From an uncultured Muribaculaceae bacterium (lineage in GTDB: Bacteria; Bacteroidota; Bacteroidia; Bacteroidales; Muribaculaceae), in assembly GCA_910579845.1 (NCBI GenBank), contig CAJTWL010000011.1, positions 14,125 to 78,124 of the forward strand: a DNA stretch of 64,000 bases. Reading direction: 5' to 3'. Of the stretch, positions 56,501-64,000 are shown one piece after another (positions within the stretch are counted from its first letter, which is position 1; the number at the start of each line of letters is the position of its first letter). The notes below the pieces were generated by a model. It had not been told where the DNA came from and ran no database searches. It worked only from the letters and a program-made list of their open reading frames with translations. The position numbers and the translations under genes are program-made.

Positions 56501-56620
56501 GGCACCAATGAGGGGTTCCCCCTCTGTATCCACAACGACTCCCTTGATTTGCCTCTGTTGCGCCCATGCGGGTGACAAACCGGCAAAGATGCAGAGCATC
56601 GTCAGAATGAATTTCTTCAT
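53537..56620 (-). CDS. SusC/RagA-family TonB-dependent outer-membrane receptor
   Basis: The 1027-aa protein has a signal peptide (about 1-21), a carboxypeptidase-like beta-sandwich at about 25-100 (IKGVVVDTEGEPLIGATVMV), the TonB box region DEMVVVGYGVMKKADLTGAV, a plug domain and a 22-strand barrel. The SusC-type VIVDGVPDSLESVN and SISVLKDAASASIYGARAAAGVILVTTKK are clear. It imports a substrate with SusD using energy from TonB. Length is typical. Confidence 0.96.
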   Translation of the reverse strand: MKKFILTMLCIFAGLSPAWAQQRQIKGVVVDTEGEPLIGATVMVKGTSRAAMTDLDGNFTLSADPKETLQVSYVGFKRQEIKIGNQTDFKITMTSDASTLDEMVVVGYGVMKKADLTGAVTNVGGAKLEEMHAVGVTQALQGQMPGVQVTRTSGLPGASGTIRVRGVTSIGDSDPLVIVDGVPDSLESVNSADIESISVLKDAASASIYGARAAAGVILVTTKKAKEGKARVEYQGSVGFSQFTEFPESAGIEDYLRMMNEYEWNVASNATGMEDSFTQREFGLSNDELYKYYELNASDPAKYPIYNWRDALLKKSALTTKHDVKVSYGNKVIQSKVSVGYEYSDALYHNRDYQRTTARINNTFKATKWLSFGVDAYWRRGDTNKPQHNPLYSATYIPEIYAGQNPNGTTAWGREGTNPYAIVMYGGYNRQVTDRFGAKFSVILNPIEGLTVTGVYSPGALFTRVKDVQNKIPYFTADNPSVSAGYLNNRNSTNLSEERNYNSWCTKQLFINYKKTFGENHNTDYMVGYEDYYAHSSTLSAGTTHMEFEGYPYFTNANKNELTLDGTRTENAYRSIFGRVNYNYAGRYLAQVNVRWDRSSRFGSKYRTGFFPSASVGWVMSDEAFLRDIDPKILSFLKIRGSYGTLGNERIGNYPYQAMLASANVALVDNQGNIIADKTVNQVAYNIDDITWETTHTWDVGLDASFLNSRLNLTFDYYYKKTKDMLLSVQIPMYMGYSNPKQNAGDMNTRGWDLSLGWRDVVGDWNYGISVNISDYRSRMGKLAGTVFDNDGYITREGSYYNAWYGYKSDGLYQTQEDLDNSPHLDGAQVGDIKYIDISGPEGVPDGKITPEYDRVELGSSLPEFQYGGTINVGWKGIDLSATFQGIGSQNVMKTVEMVYRSSTYRNFPQIIVGKYWSNYNTPEQNLAAEYPKFSGVGYGDGKKMNYAKSDFWMFNGRYFRCKNITLSYSFQKNILSKLRLDNLRVFASVSDPFCISNFPKGWDPEAAVGGSSYIARTWNFGVTVGF

Positions 56621-56731
56621 GATGTCAAATTTTAATGTTAGTATTAGTTGTTATTGTTTAATTAATTTCCAGAATTTTCTTCCAGGGTATGTTTTACGTC
56701 CGCAGACGGAGTATTGATTCTTAAGGATTGT

Positions 56732-56762
56732 CAAAGATATACAATTATTTCTTAATTGCAAG
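56732..56762 (-). promoter_or_regulatory. Promoter of the SusC/SusD pair
   Basis: Minus-strand CTTG (56759-56762), 19 nt, TATCTTTG (56732-56739). The leader is about 105 nt. A 14-bp palindrome TTTTAACGTTAAAA at 56775-56788, upstream of the -33 box, could be a regulator site. Confidence 0.6.
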
Positions 56763-56842
56763 GGGGAAATCTGATTTTAACGTTAAAAACAGTGCAAATG
56801 ATTATCCCCGATAGACAATCGATATGTATATCCGGTTGACGG

Positions 56843-58138
56843 TTACAGTTCCACGCCTTTATCCTGAAGTGCCTTGCGGACTTCCGAGACGGGGAGCTGA
56901 CGCGGAGTGACATTCTCCTTTACAGCCAGCGCGGCGGCTATGCCGGCGGCCTCACCCATTGCCATGCATATGGACATGACACGGTAGGAAGCGTGCGCGC
57001 GGTGCGTGCCCGAGATGCATCTTCCGGCTATGATCAGTCCCTCGACGCCTTTTGGCAGCATTGCGCGATAGGGTATGTCGTAGGGAATGACATATGCTAT
57101 CTTCTCCTCAGCCTGACCTGCTCCGTCAGGATTGTGTATGTCCACGATAAATTCGGCTTTATGCACGACTGCATCGTCAAACTGCCTGCCGCTCACAAGA
57201 TCCTCTGCCGTCAGAAGGTAGTCGCCCATTACGCGGCGGGTCTCGCGGACGCCTGTTGTAGTGCCGGAACGCATCACATGTACATTCTCATATCCGGGCA
57301 GCTCTTCCTTGAAGAAGTCCATCAGGATCTCTATCTGGCGACGCAGTTCGAGGTCTGCAGGGAATATCTCCCTGACTTTTGTCACATCGCACTTGTTGAC
57401 CTGTGTGGTGTTTACCTGACGCTGGCCCTTCTCCACGGTAGGATGCAGTCTGACAGCCGCAAGGTTTGCCGGAATCCGTCCTGCGTCGGCACGACGTTTG
57501 CAGAATTCGAGGAACGGCTCTCCGTTCAGCTGCACGTCATCCACATCTCCGATACATGTTACACCCTTTGACTCGTCGACACCTTCGATGGTGAATTCGA
57601 GAGTCACCGGCTGCATGAGTCCGTCCTCGCGGCCTTTGCGTACATCGCATCCTGCCACGGCGGCTACAATTCCGTCGCCGGTGCAGTCGATCACGACTTT
57701 TCCCTCAAGAGCGAGTTTGCCCTGATTGGTGGCGAGAACCACCCCTGTCACCTTATCGCCCTCTTTGAGTACATCAAAGACCGAAGTCTGGAGGTATACG
57801 TCTATATTCTCATGGTTCACAAACTCGGCAAGCGAGAGTTTCGCCTTTTCGAAATCGTGTGCCTTGCCGACGTATCCGAGCATGTCATTCTCCGGAATGC
57901 CAAGTATCTCCACAATTTCGTCGCGCATGGTTCCCTTGCTGACCATGCCGAGCACCGGACCTACGTAACCTGCCGTAAGATTTCCTCCGACAACACCGTA
58001 GCGTTCGAGCAGAGCCACTCTTGCCCCCTGGCGCGCCGCCGCTACAGCAGCGCAGATGCCGGCGGGACCTGCTCCTGCAACTATCACATCATATTTACCC
58101 TCAAGTTCGAGATCTGCAGAGTATCTGATATTTTCCAT
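56843..58138 (-). CDS. FAD-dependent oxidoreductase (FAD_oxidored family), second copy
   Basis: The 431-aa protein has VAGAGPAGICAAVAAARQGARV with the following LLERYG, GGNLTAGYVGP, KVVIDCTGDGIVAAVAGCD and the C-terminal GRCISGTHRAHASYRVM. It belongs to the same family as 41847-43154 and is cytoplasmic. It is 41 bp after the symporter, so it is the last gene of a three-gene operon (phosphatase, symporter, this). The substrate is unknown, but the neighbours suggest oxidation of an imported small molecule. Confidence 0.85.
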   Translation of the reverse strand: MENIRYSADLELEGKYDVIVAGAGPAGICAAVAAARQGARVALLERYGVVGGNLTAGYVGPVLGMVSKGTMRDEIVEILGIPENDMLGYVGKAHDFEKAKLSLAEFVNHENIDVYLQTSVFDVLKEGDKVTGVVLATNQGKLALEGKVVIDCTGDGIVAAVAGCDVRKGREDGLMQPVTLEFTIEGVDESKGVTCIGDVDDVQLNGEPFLEFCKRRADAGRIPANLAAVRLHPTVEKGQRQVNTTQVNKCDVTKVREIFPADLELRRQIEILMDFFKEELPGYENVHVMRSGTTTGVRETRRVMGDYLLTAEDLVSGRQFDDAVVHKAEFIVDIHNPDGAGQAEEKIAYVIPYDIPYRAMLPKGVEGLIIAGRCISGTHRAHASYRVMSICMAMGEAAGIAAALAVKENVTPRQLPVSEVRKALQDKGVEL

Positions 58139-58179
58139 ATTGTCTATAATATATAATAACTTCTTATTATCAAGTTCTT

Positions 58180-59922
58180 TTACTGTTGCTCCGCTTCACT
58201 GCTTTGTGCCGCCTCCTGCTCCTTGCGGCTGTCGTTCCAGCGGTATATGCCATACATGGCACACAAGGCAATGATTATATAGACCGCATTCTGCATCGTG
58301 GCTGTGGTGCTGTCTTCGAAATCCTCTGTAATAAGGAGAATGCACAGCAGAGCCGCAATGCCTCCGAGTGTCGCGAGGAAGCAGTTTATAGCCATGAATG
58401 AATATGACTTCACGGCACGTTTCATCTCCGGAGTGGAAACGATATCGCAGTCCGGGTCGACAAGAGCCTGTATCTTGTCATATCCCGGGTCAACGCGCCC
58501 TTTGAGTCTGTCGTAATATTCAAATATGGCGAGCAGCGCGCACGGAAGCAACAGACCTACCGATGATTCCAGTACCTTAGGGTTGACCATTCCGTCGAGG
58601 ATATATTTCAGAGAGAAACCGAGCGCATATGTGATGAGCATTGTAGCTATAACCTGACGGGATGTGATACGACGGGAGAACACGCCCCACACAGACGGGA
58701 TATACAACGGACCTATCACGAGTGTCAGAATCGTAACCACCACTTTTTCCGCTCCTCCGGCGTAAGGTATCAGCAGAGCCACTATAAGAATGGACAGACC
58801 GTATACAAGAGTGAACATACGGCCGATTGTGATTCTCTTGCGGTCGGGTGTCTCGGGATGTTTCTTGCAATATATATCGTATGTGAATACGTTGGCGAAA
58901 ACGTTGAGTGTTCCCGAGACACAGGAAAGTGTAGCGGAAATCATCGCGGCTATCATCACTCCGAGCATTCCTTTCATCAGGACATGCTGGCTCATCAGGA
59001 TATATGCCTGCTCCGGGTTCGCTCCGGGTTCGATGACGCGGTAGCACATCGCGGGAACATACCAGATTATAGGTGTGAGCAGGTAAAGCACGCCGACGAG
59101 ATAGTTGCTCTTGCGGGCATCGCTTTTTGTCGGGTTGCTTAGATATCTCTGGACGAACGGCCAGTCACCGCCGATTGTGAATACATTGAGGAAGAACCAC
59201 AGGATCATCCAGAACATAGTGTATTCGTGGCTGAACAGATTGAAGAACCCTTCCGGCGCGCCTGTCTGTAGACCGCTTACTCCACCGACTGCCTCAAGCG
59301 ACAGAGGGAGCATGAATATCACCATTGTGAGCAATACGCCGAACTGAATCATGTCTGTCATAAGCACGGCAAGGAATCCTCCTGTCATTGTGTAGAACAG
59401 TGTGATTATTCCAAGGATCGTCACTGCCCACGACACCGACAGGTGTCCTGTGGAATCTGCAAGGAAGTGTCCTTCCGGAAGCACCATCAGTGCGCAGACC
59501 ACAACCGCTATCGCATATAACGCCACGGCTGTATGTACGCCACGTCCGAGAATACCGGCTATTGTATAGAAGTCTATAGTTTTGCCGCCGAACCTGACAA
59601 CAAGGAATTCCCCCGGCGACTTGATGCGCATCTCACGCCATTTGCCACACAGGTATCTGCCGGTAAGAAAACATGCGAGACCGACTGTCATACCTACGAC
59701 TGTGGCGACAAGTCCGTATTTGTATGCCACTCCGCCCCAGATCACGAATGTGCTCGCTGAGAAAATGGTCATGTATGTCGACAGTCCCGAGAGCCACCAG
59801 GAGGAGTTGCGTCCGGCTATGAACATATCCTCGGAATTGTTGATGCGGCGTGAGGTCAGCAGGCTTACTGCTATCAGACCGACAAAATATATTATTATTA
59901 CGATGTAGTCGAGTTGGGACAT
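58180..59922 (-). CDS. Sodium:solute symporter (SSS family)
   Basis: The 580-aa inner-membrane protein has about 13 hydrophobic segments and starts LDYIVIIIYFVGLIAVSLLT. The motif GRNSSWWLSGLSTYMTIFSA is characteristic of SSS transporters (sugar, myo-inositol, sialate and other sodium-coupled types). The C-terminal region has a hydrophobic pair followed by a charged tail. It lies between a phosphatase and an oxidoreductase in one operon. The cargo is not proven. Confidence 0.9.
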   Translation of the reverse strand: MSQLDYIVIIIYFVGLIAVSLLTSRRINNSEDMFIAGRNSSWWLSGLSTYMTIFSASTFVIWGGVAYKYGLVATVVGMTVGLACFLTGRYLCGKWREMRIKSPGEFLVVRFGGKTIDFYTIAGILGRGVHTAVALYAIAVVVCALMVLPEGHFLADSTGHLSVSWAVTILGIITLFYTMTGGFLAVLMTDMIQFGVLLTMVIFMLPLSLEAVGGVSGLQTGAPEGFFNLFSHEYTMFWMILWFFLNVFTIGGDWPFVQRYLSNPTKSDARKSNYLVGVLYLLTPIIWYVPAMCYRVIEPGANPEQAYILMSQHVLMKGMLGVMIAAMISATLSCVSGTLNVFANVFTYDIYCKKHPETPDRKRITIGRMFTLVYGLSILIVALLIPYAGGAEKVVVTILTLVIGPLYIPSVWGVFSRRITSRQVIATMLITYALGFSLKYILDGMVNPKVLESSVGLLLPCALLAIFEYYDRLKGRVDPGYDKIQALVDPDCDIVSTPEMKRAVKSYSFMAINCFLATLGGIAALLCILLITEDFEDSTTATMQNAVYIIIALCAMYGIYRWNDSRKEQEAAQSSEAEQQ

Positions 59923-59959
59923 GGAAATCTGGTTTTAAGGAATTCAGGAAAAAGTGTTA

Positions 59960-61279
59960 TTATTCTTTCAGCTGAGGTTTGCCGGGAACAATGGACGCCA
60001 TTCTGGCTTGGTAATGTTTCTTGACATCGTCCCATTTATAATATGGACCTTTCCCTTTAATCGGAAGTTTAACCTCTTTTTCGTTATGAAGTACCTTTAC
60101 AAGTGTGTCGGAGTTCTTTTTTGAGGGATTGCGGTAGAATATGAACTGGATGTTTGCCGCCATAGGTGTAAGGCGGGCAAGATCCCACTCGTTGCCTATC
60201 TTTTCCACGTCGGTCTCCACCATGTCATAGCCGCCGATCTGCAACAGCGGAACAAAAGCCATTATGTTGATGTCGTGACCGAATCGAAGGTCGACATTGC
60301 GGTCGCCGGTGGCGAGGGCGTCATCGGCATGTGTTATGATATCGTTAAGCAAAGCCTTGGCATAGTGTAGGTTCAGGTTTGCCGCCTGTGGCGCGGGTCC
60401 GCGCTTTGTATAGCAACGGTAATTCTCGAACACAGCCATCCAGTACAGCTCTTCGGGAGTGAACAGATCGTTGAAGGTGATATGACTCATGCCTACATTC
60501 GGGGCATCCTGCGAGAGGTAGAACAGATTCAGGAAGAGGGTGCGTTTTGCCTTGGGGTCTGTTACAACCGGCTTTGTGAATAGATCCGAAAGTTTCGAAT
60601 CCATATCGATCTTCACGTCCATCAGGCTGTCGGTCTCGAAATTATACAGACCTTTGTCCCAGTATGCTCTCAGTTCCGGTGTTATCTCGTTGCATTTGGC
60701 ATAGAAGAATTCCAGCGGTGAGGTTGTACGCAGGGTCGCTGTGCGGGTGATCTGAAGTTTTGGATTCTTCTCCTTCAGACTTTCGCAGAAAGCCCCCATG
60801 CTGTTGACACATCGTATGATGATTGTGGCGCGTGCGTCGATTTTTGCGGAATCGGCAAAAAGATTCGGGAAATTCCGGTACATGCGGTCCGCAATACCTT
60901 TATGTTGGCTGAATCCTAATGGCGAAAGGGATCCTGCACGAAACTTTCCATCCTCGGCAATAGCTTTTACTCGGGCGTGAATCTCTTTACCTCGAGGTGT
61001 CAGGGCATTTTCAGCAGCGGCTTTGTCAAATACGGCAAGTGTGTTGGTATAGTCCTCCTCGTATGTCATCCAGCGGGAACCGTGTCTTCCGTAATGGCTT
61101 ATATATATAGGTTCATAACCTTTCGGTGCCGGTGTCAGTTCAGTACCGTCAAAAGAGTATGTAGTATAGTATCCGGCTGCTTTTGAAGGATCTTTCGCAA
61201 TCTCCGAACGGAGGTCGCGTGCAACTGCAGGGATAATGGTAATTGCCGCTAATATAAGCAACGAGAGTTTTTTGGTCAT
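59960..61279 (-). CDS. Secreted histidine acid phosphatase-type enzyme
   Basis: The 439-aa protein has a signal peptide (about 1-20), then the nucleophile motif ISHYGRHGSRW near residue 61 and LRFGHDINIMAF near 310, with the catalytic His-Asp proton donor. This is the histidine phosphatase (branch 2) fold that includes acid phosphatases and phytases. It probably releases phosphate from a sugar or inositol phosphate in the periplasm. It leads the operon with the symporter 37 bp on. Two LacI-type operators lie 88-120 bp upstream of the ATG. Confidence 0.88.
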   Translation of the reverse strand: MTKKLSLLILAAITIIPAVARDLRSEIAKDPSKAAGYYTTYSFDGTELTPAPKGYEPIYISHYGRHGSRWMTYEEDYTNTLAVFDKAAAENALTPRGKEIHARVKAIAEDGKFRAGSLSPLGFSQHKGIADRMYRNFPNLFADSAKIDARATIIIRCVNSMGAFCESLKEKNPKLQITRTATLRTTSPLEFFYAKCNEITPELRAYWDKGLYNFETDSLMDVKIDMDSKLSDLFTKPVVTDPKAKRTLFLNLFYLSQDAPNVGMSHITFNDLFTPEELYWMAVFENYRCYTKRGPAPQAANLNLHYAKALLNDIITHADDALATGDRNVDLRFGHDINIMAFVPLLQIGGYDMVETDVEKIGNEWDLARLTPMAANIQFIFYRNPSKKNSDTLVKVLHNEKEVKLPIKGKGPYYKWDDVKKHYQARMASIVPGKPQLKE

Positions 61280-61301
61280 AATAATTGAGGTTAATTCGTT
61301 T

Positions 61302-61309
61302 CAAAATTA
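61302..61309 (-). promoter_or_regulatory. Candidate -7 box of the phosphatase operon
   Basis: TAATTTTG on the minus strand fits TAnnTTTG and lies 22 bp before the ATG at 61279. No exact TTTG is at 19-21 nt upstream, so it may be activator-dependent. Confidence 0.45.
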
Positions 61310-61366
61310 AGAAAGATGTAGTATATAAGGTCGAAAAATACCGGACAAGTAGGAGGAAAATTCGTT

Positions 61367-61399
61367 CGCAAACGATTGCGTTGTTCGCAAACGGTTGCG
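61367..61399. promoter_or_regulatory. Two tandem LacI/GalR-type operators
   Basis: CGCAAACGATTGCG (61367-61380) and CGCAAACGGTTGCG (61386-61399) are both near-palindromes with the central CG typical of LacI-family sites. Start-to-start spacing is 19 bp. They lie between the phosphatase operon and rnr; control of the phosphatase operon is more likely. No lacI-type gene is in the window. Confidence 0.7.
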
Positions 61400-61617
61400 A
61401 AAATATCAAATTGGAATTCTATAACGGGAAATATTATATGAAAATTGAGTTGTGTGGATGTAAAACAGAAAATTTAACTATTTTTGTAAAAATTAATTAA
61501 GAAAAGTGTTATAAATAAGTATTCAAATTAAAACGACAGTAATTGTTTTTTATCTGAACACTTACTTATAGATTGAAGTATGTTGTATACTTATGTGACA
61601 CGATATGACTCGAATTT

Positions 61618-63843
61618 ATGAAGAATAATAATGAAGCAAAACGGCTGAAAAAGAAGGAACTGCTCGAGAGGGTGATGAACTTTCTGCAGGCACATAACAG
61701 GCAGTCGTTCAATTACAAGCAGATAGCATTCGGGATTGATGCACTCAACCCGCAGAGCAGACTTGATATAATCAATCTGCTTGATGAGCTGGTGGCTGCG
61801 GATGAGATCCAGGAGATAGGACTTGGCAAATATAAGGCATTCTCCAACAGAGGGAGTGAGAACGAAGGTATATTTGTGCGCCGTTCCAACGGCAAGAATG
61901 CAGTCCTGATAGATGACGAACAGATACTGGTGGCGGAACGCAATTCGATGCATGCGCTCAATGGAGACCGGGTCCGTGTGATGGTGTCGGCGGCACGTGC
62001 CGGCAAAGAGCCGGAGGCACAGGTTATAGAGATACTGGAAGCCAAGGATCAGGTATTTATCGGCACACTTAAAATAGAGCGCAATTACTGCGCGTTGGTT
62101 ACGGATTCCAAATTTCTGGCAGCTGATATAATAATACCCAAGAACAAGATAAAGGGTGGCAAATCGGGTGACAAAGCGGTTGCCAAGATAACCTATTGGA
62201 AAGATGACGAGATGAATCCCCGGGGGGAGATTGTCGACATTCTTGGCAAAAAAGGGGAGAATACTGCCGAGATGCACGCAATTCTCGCGGAGTTCGGACT
62301 GCCTTACCGGTATCCGGCAAATGTGGAGAAAGCGGCTGAAAAGATCGATGCCGGCATAACACCCGAGGAGGTGGCGAAACGTGAGGATTTCCGCAATGTC
62401 ACCACATTCACCATAGATCCACGCGATGCGAAGGATTTTGATGACGCGCTGTCGATACGTCAGCTGGCAAACGGCAATTGGGAGATCGGTGTGCATATTG
62501 CCGATGTAACTCATTACGTGCGTCCGGGTTCTGTAATAGACAAGGAAGCCAAGGAGCGTGCCACGAGCGTATATCTTGTGGACCGTACGATACCTATGTT
62601 GCCGGAACGTCTTTCCAATGGCATCTGTTCGTTGAGACCGGATGAGGAGAAACTGACATTTTCCGCTATATTTGAGATGGATGTCAAAGGTGATGTCCTC
62701 AACAGCCGTATAGGGAGTACTGTAATAAAAAGCAACCGTCGTTTTACCTATGAAGAGGCCCAGGAGGTCATAGAGACGGGGAAGGGCGATTATGCCCGCG
62801 AGCTTGATGTCCTCAACAGGATAGCCAGACAGTTGCGCCGCAAGCGTTACGAAGCCGGAGCTCTTGAGTTTGACCGGGCTGAGGTGAGATTCGAGATTGA
62901 TAAGGACGGTAAACCGATAAGTGTCTATTTCAAAGAATCGAAAGATGCCAACAAGCTGATCGAGGAGTTCATGCTTCTTGCGAACCTTACGGTAGCCGAA
63001 TCCATAGGCAAAGTGCACGGGACAAAGAAAGCCAAAAGTTTCGTTTATCGTGTCCATGACAATCCGGATCCGGAAAAGATGAGCAATCTTTCACTTATAG
63101 CCTCACGGTTCGGATATAAACTGTCGGCAGACGGCAGGGCACGGGAGGTGAACAAGAGTATCAACAGGCTTTTGCGTGATGTCAAGGGGAAAGGTGAGGA
63201 GAATATGCTTTCAATCCTTGCAATCCGCTCGATGGCAAAGGCCGCATATACCACGGAGAACATAGGTCATTACGGGCTTGCAATGGAATATTACACCCAC
63301 TTTACATCCCCGATACGCCGTTATCCGGATATGATGGTTCACAGGCTGCTTGCAAAGTATGCCGAAGGGGCACGCAGTGTCGACAAACAGAAACTTGAAG
63401 ATGAATGCAGGCATTCATCCGACATGGAACAACTGGCATCGAACGCGGAACGCGCCTCGATACGCTACAAACAGGTTGAGTTCATGCAGGAAAGACTCGG
63501 TGAAGTATACGACGGTGTAATATCCGGAGTGACAGAATGGGGTTTCTATGTCGAACTGACAGATTCCATGTGCGAGGGACTGGTTCCCGTGAGGGATCTT
63601 GCCGATGATTTTTATGATTATGACGAGAAGAACTATTGTTTGATCGGCAGACGACACGGAACCCGTTATACATTGGGAGACAGGGTACGTGTGCAGGTGG
63701 CGAGAGCCGATCTCGACCGGAAGCAGCTTGATTTCGCGCTGATCACCGATACGGGCAATCCCAACAAGCCGCTGGAGCAGCGCAGACCCGGCAAAAGACA
63801 CGAGCCACATAAAAAATTTGCGAGAAAGAAAAAAAGTTTGTAA
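61618..63843 (+). CDS. rnr: Ribonuclease R
   Basis: The 741-aa 3'-5' exoribonuclease has an N-terminal helix-turn-helix-like region, cold-shock-type domains, the RNB catalytic domain with TIDPRDAKDFDDALS (about residues 265-279) holding the metal-binding aspartates, and a C-terminal S1 domain (about 625-710; LGEVYDGVISGVTEWGFYVE). A basic tail (KRHEPHKKFARKKKS) follows. It degrades structured RNA and acts in rRNA quality control. The stop codon is part of the -7 box of the next promoter. Confidence 0.96.
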   Translation: MKNNNEAKRLKKKELLERVMNFLQAHNRQSFNYKQIAFGIDALNPQSRLDIINLLDELVAADEIQEIGLGKYKAFSNRGSENEGIFVRRSNGKNAVLIDDEQILVAERNSMHALNGDRVRVMVSAARAGKEPEAQVIEILEAKDQVFIGTLKIERNYCALVTDSKFLAADIIIPKNKIKGGKSGDKAVAKITYWKDDEMNPRGEIVDILGKKGENTAEMHAILAEFGLPYRYPANVEKAAEKIDAGITPEEVAKREDFRNVTTFTIDPRDAKDFDDALSIRQLANGNWEIGVHIADVTHYVRPGSVIDKEAKERATSVYLVDRTIPMLPERLSNGICSLRPDEEKLTFSAIFEMDVKGDVLNSRIGSTVIKSNRRFTYEEAQEVIETGKGDYARELDVLNRIARQLRRKRYEAGALEFDRAEVRFEIDKDGKPISVYFKESKDANKLIEEFMLLANLTVAESIGKVHGTKKAKSFVYRVHDNPDPEKMSNLSLIASRFGYKLSADGRAREVNKSINRLLRDVKGKGEENMLSILAIRSMAKAAYTTENIGHYGLAMEYYTHFTSPIRRYPDMMVHRLLAKYAEGARSVDKQKLEDECRHSSDMEQLASNAERASIRYKQVEFMQERLGEVYDGVISGVTEWGFYVELTDSMCEGLVPVRDLADDFYDYDEKNYCLIGRRHGTRYTLGDRVRVQVARADLDRKQLDFALITDTGNPNKPLEQRRPGKRHEPHKKFARKKKSL

Positions 63844-63848
63844 ATTTG
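63817..63848 (+). promoter_or_regulatory. Promoter of the small SRP RNA
   Basis: TTTG (63817-63820), 20 nt, TAAATTTG (63841-63848), which overlaps the rnr stop codon TAA. The start would be about 63855, where the SRP-like sequence begins. Confidence 0.75.
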
Positions 63849-63854
63849 CATTCG

Positions 63855-63951
63855 GATGAGTCCTTCACGACCAGCTCCCCGCGAATCCCCCAGATCCTGA
63901 CCGAAGCAAGGGTAACGGGTTGAGCGGTGCGATGGAGTCAGCTCATCCACC
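63855..63951 (+). ncRNA. ffs: Probable signal recognition particle RNA (small bacterial type)
   Basis: The roughly 97-nt stretch from GAGTCCTTCACGACC to GAGTCAGCTCATCC can fold into one long hairpin, with CTCC-CGC pairing to GCG-GGAG on the two arms. Its tip has CCCCCAGATCC and GAAGCAAGGG, resembling the conserved SRP RNA loop CAG...GAAGCA. A strong promoter stands just before it and a tRNA just after. No protein frame is convincing. Confidence 0.7.
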
Positions 63952-63952
63952 T

Positions 63953-64000
63953 GCCTCTTTAGCTCAGTTGGCCAGAGCACGTGATTTGTAATCTCGGGGT
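63953..64000 (+). tRNA. tRNA-Thr (anticodon TGT), 5' part, cut by the window edge
   Basis: Acceptor arm GCCTCTT, D arm GCTC and GAGC, anticodon arm CGTGA-TTTGTAA-TCTCG with TGT in the loop. The variable, T and 3' acceptor parts lie beyond 64000. The central T-T mismatch in the anticodon stem is tolerated in such tRNAs. Confidence 0.85.

Noticed and set aside
63666..63980. Minus-strand frame across the rnr end and SRP region
   Set aside because: It overlaps rnr, a strong promoter, the structured RNA and the tRNA and is a shadow of them.
1..64000. CRISPR array or cas genes
   Set aside because: The repeats found have no regular 25-45 bp repeat and spacer pattern, and no Cas protein motif was seen.

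Overview
The window is a piece of a Bacteroidota chromosome, most likely a Bacteroidales gut lineage such as Muribaculaceae. The evidence is a SusC/SusD pair, many lipoproteins, SusC-type signal peptides, and repeated promoters of the Bacteroidota type (-33 TTTG, 19-20 nt, -7 TAnnTTTG). A genus cannot be named from the sequence alone.

Layout. (1) 1-3163: a truncated M6-type metalloprotease gene, then a hipBA toxin-antitoxin module lying between two near-identical 143-bp copies of the guaA 3' end. (2) 3164-16873: a nine-gene minus-strand purine operon in transcription order purE-purL-purM-purH-purD-purB-purA-guaB-guaA. It covers most steps after the first, and both branches from IMP to AMP and GMP. 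(3) 17154-27212: a complete de novo UMP set. A minus-strand operon (pyrC-pyrK fusion, pyrD, pyrF, pyrE, pyrB with a PyrI-like zinc tail) diverges from plus-strand carA-carB. (4) 27213-31391: a small lipoprotein, gene remnants, repeats and a long PurF-type amidophosphoribosyltransferase. (5) 31392-39719: housekeeping genes ybeY, mnmG, apt and uvrC, with a perfect parS-like site after mnmG, then an OmpA-like lipoprotein, a SulP transporter and a VOC protein. (6) 39820-46423: a minus-strand catabolic-looking cluster (PfkB kinase, polyol-type dehydrogenase, FAD oxidoreductase, metallophosphoesterase, metallo-beta-lactamase-fold lipoprotein). (7) 46424-51744: an accessory stretch with an MNT/HEPN pair whose HEPN gene looks frameshifted, a higBA module with a palindromic operator, several repeat families and an 822-aa secreted protein. 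(8) 51761-61279: a SusC/SusD pair plus an operon of histidine acid phosphatase, sodium:solute symporter and a second FAD oxidoreductase, with two LacI-type operator sites upstream. (9) 61618-64000: rnr, a probable SRP RNA and the 5' part of a tRNA-Thr gene.

How it fits together. The first half is nucleotide metabolism: UMP synthesis from bicarbonate, glutamine and aspartate is fully encoded here, and the purine genes lack only purF-N-C type steps, one of which (PurF-like) lies at 28.6-30.5 kb; apt adds adenine salvage. The second half looks like outer-membrane uptake and processing of a phosphorylated or polyol-like nutrient, which is an inference from gene neighbourhoods. The most unusual observations are the duplicated guaA end around hipBA, the PyrC-PyrK and PyrB-zinc-ribbon fusions, leaderless-looking divergent pyr/car promoters, and at least four dispersed repeat families.
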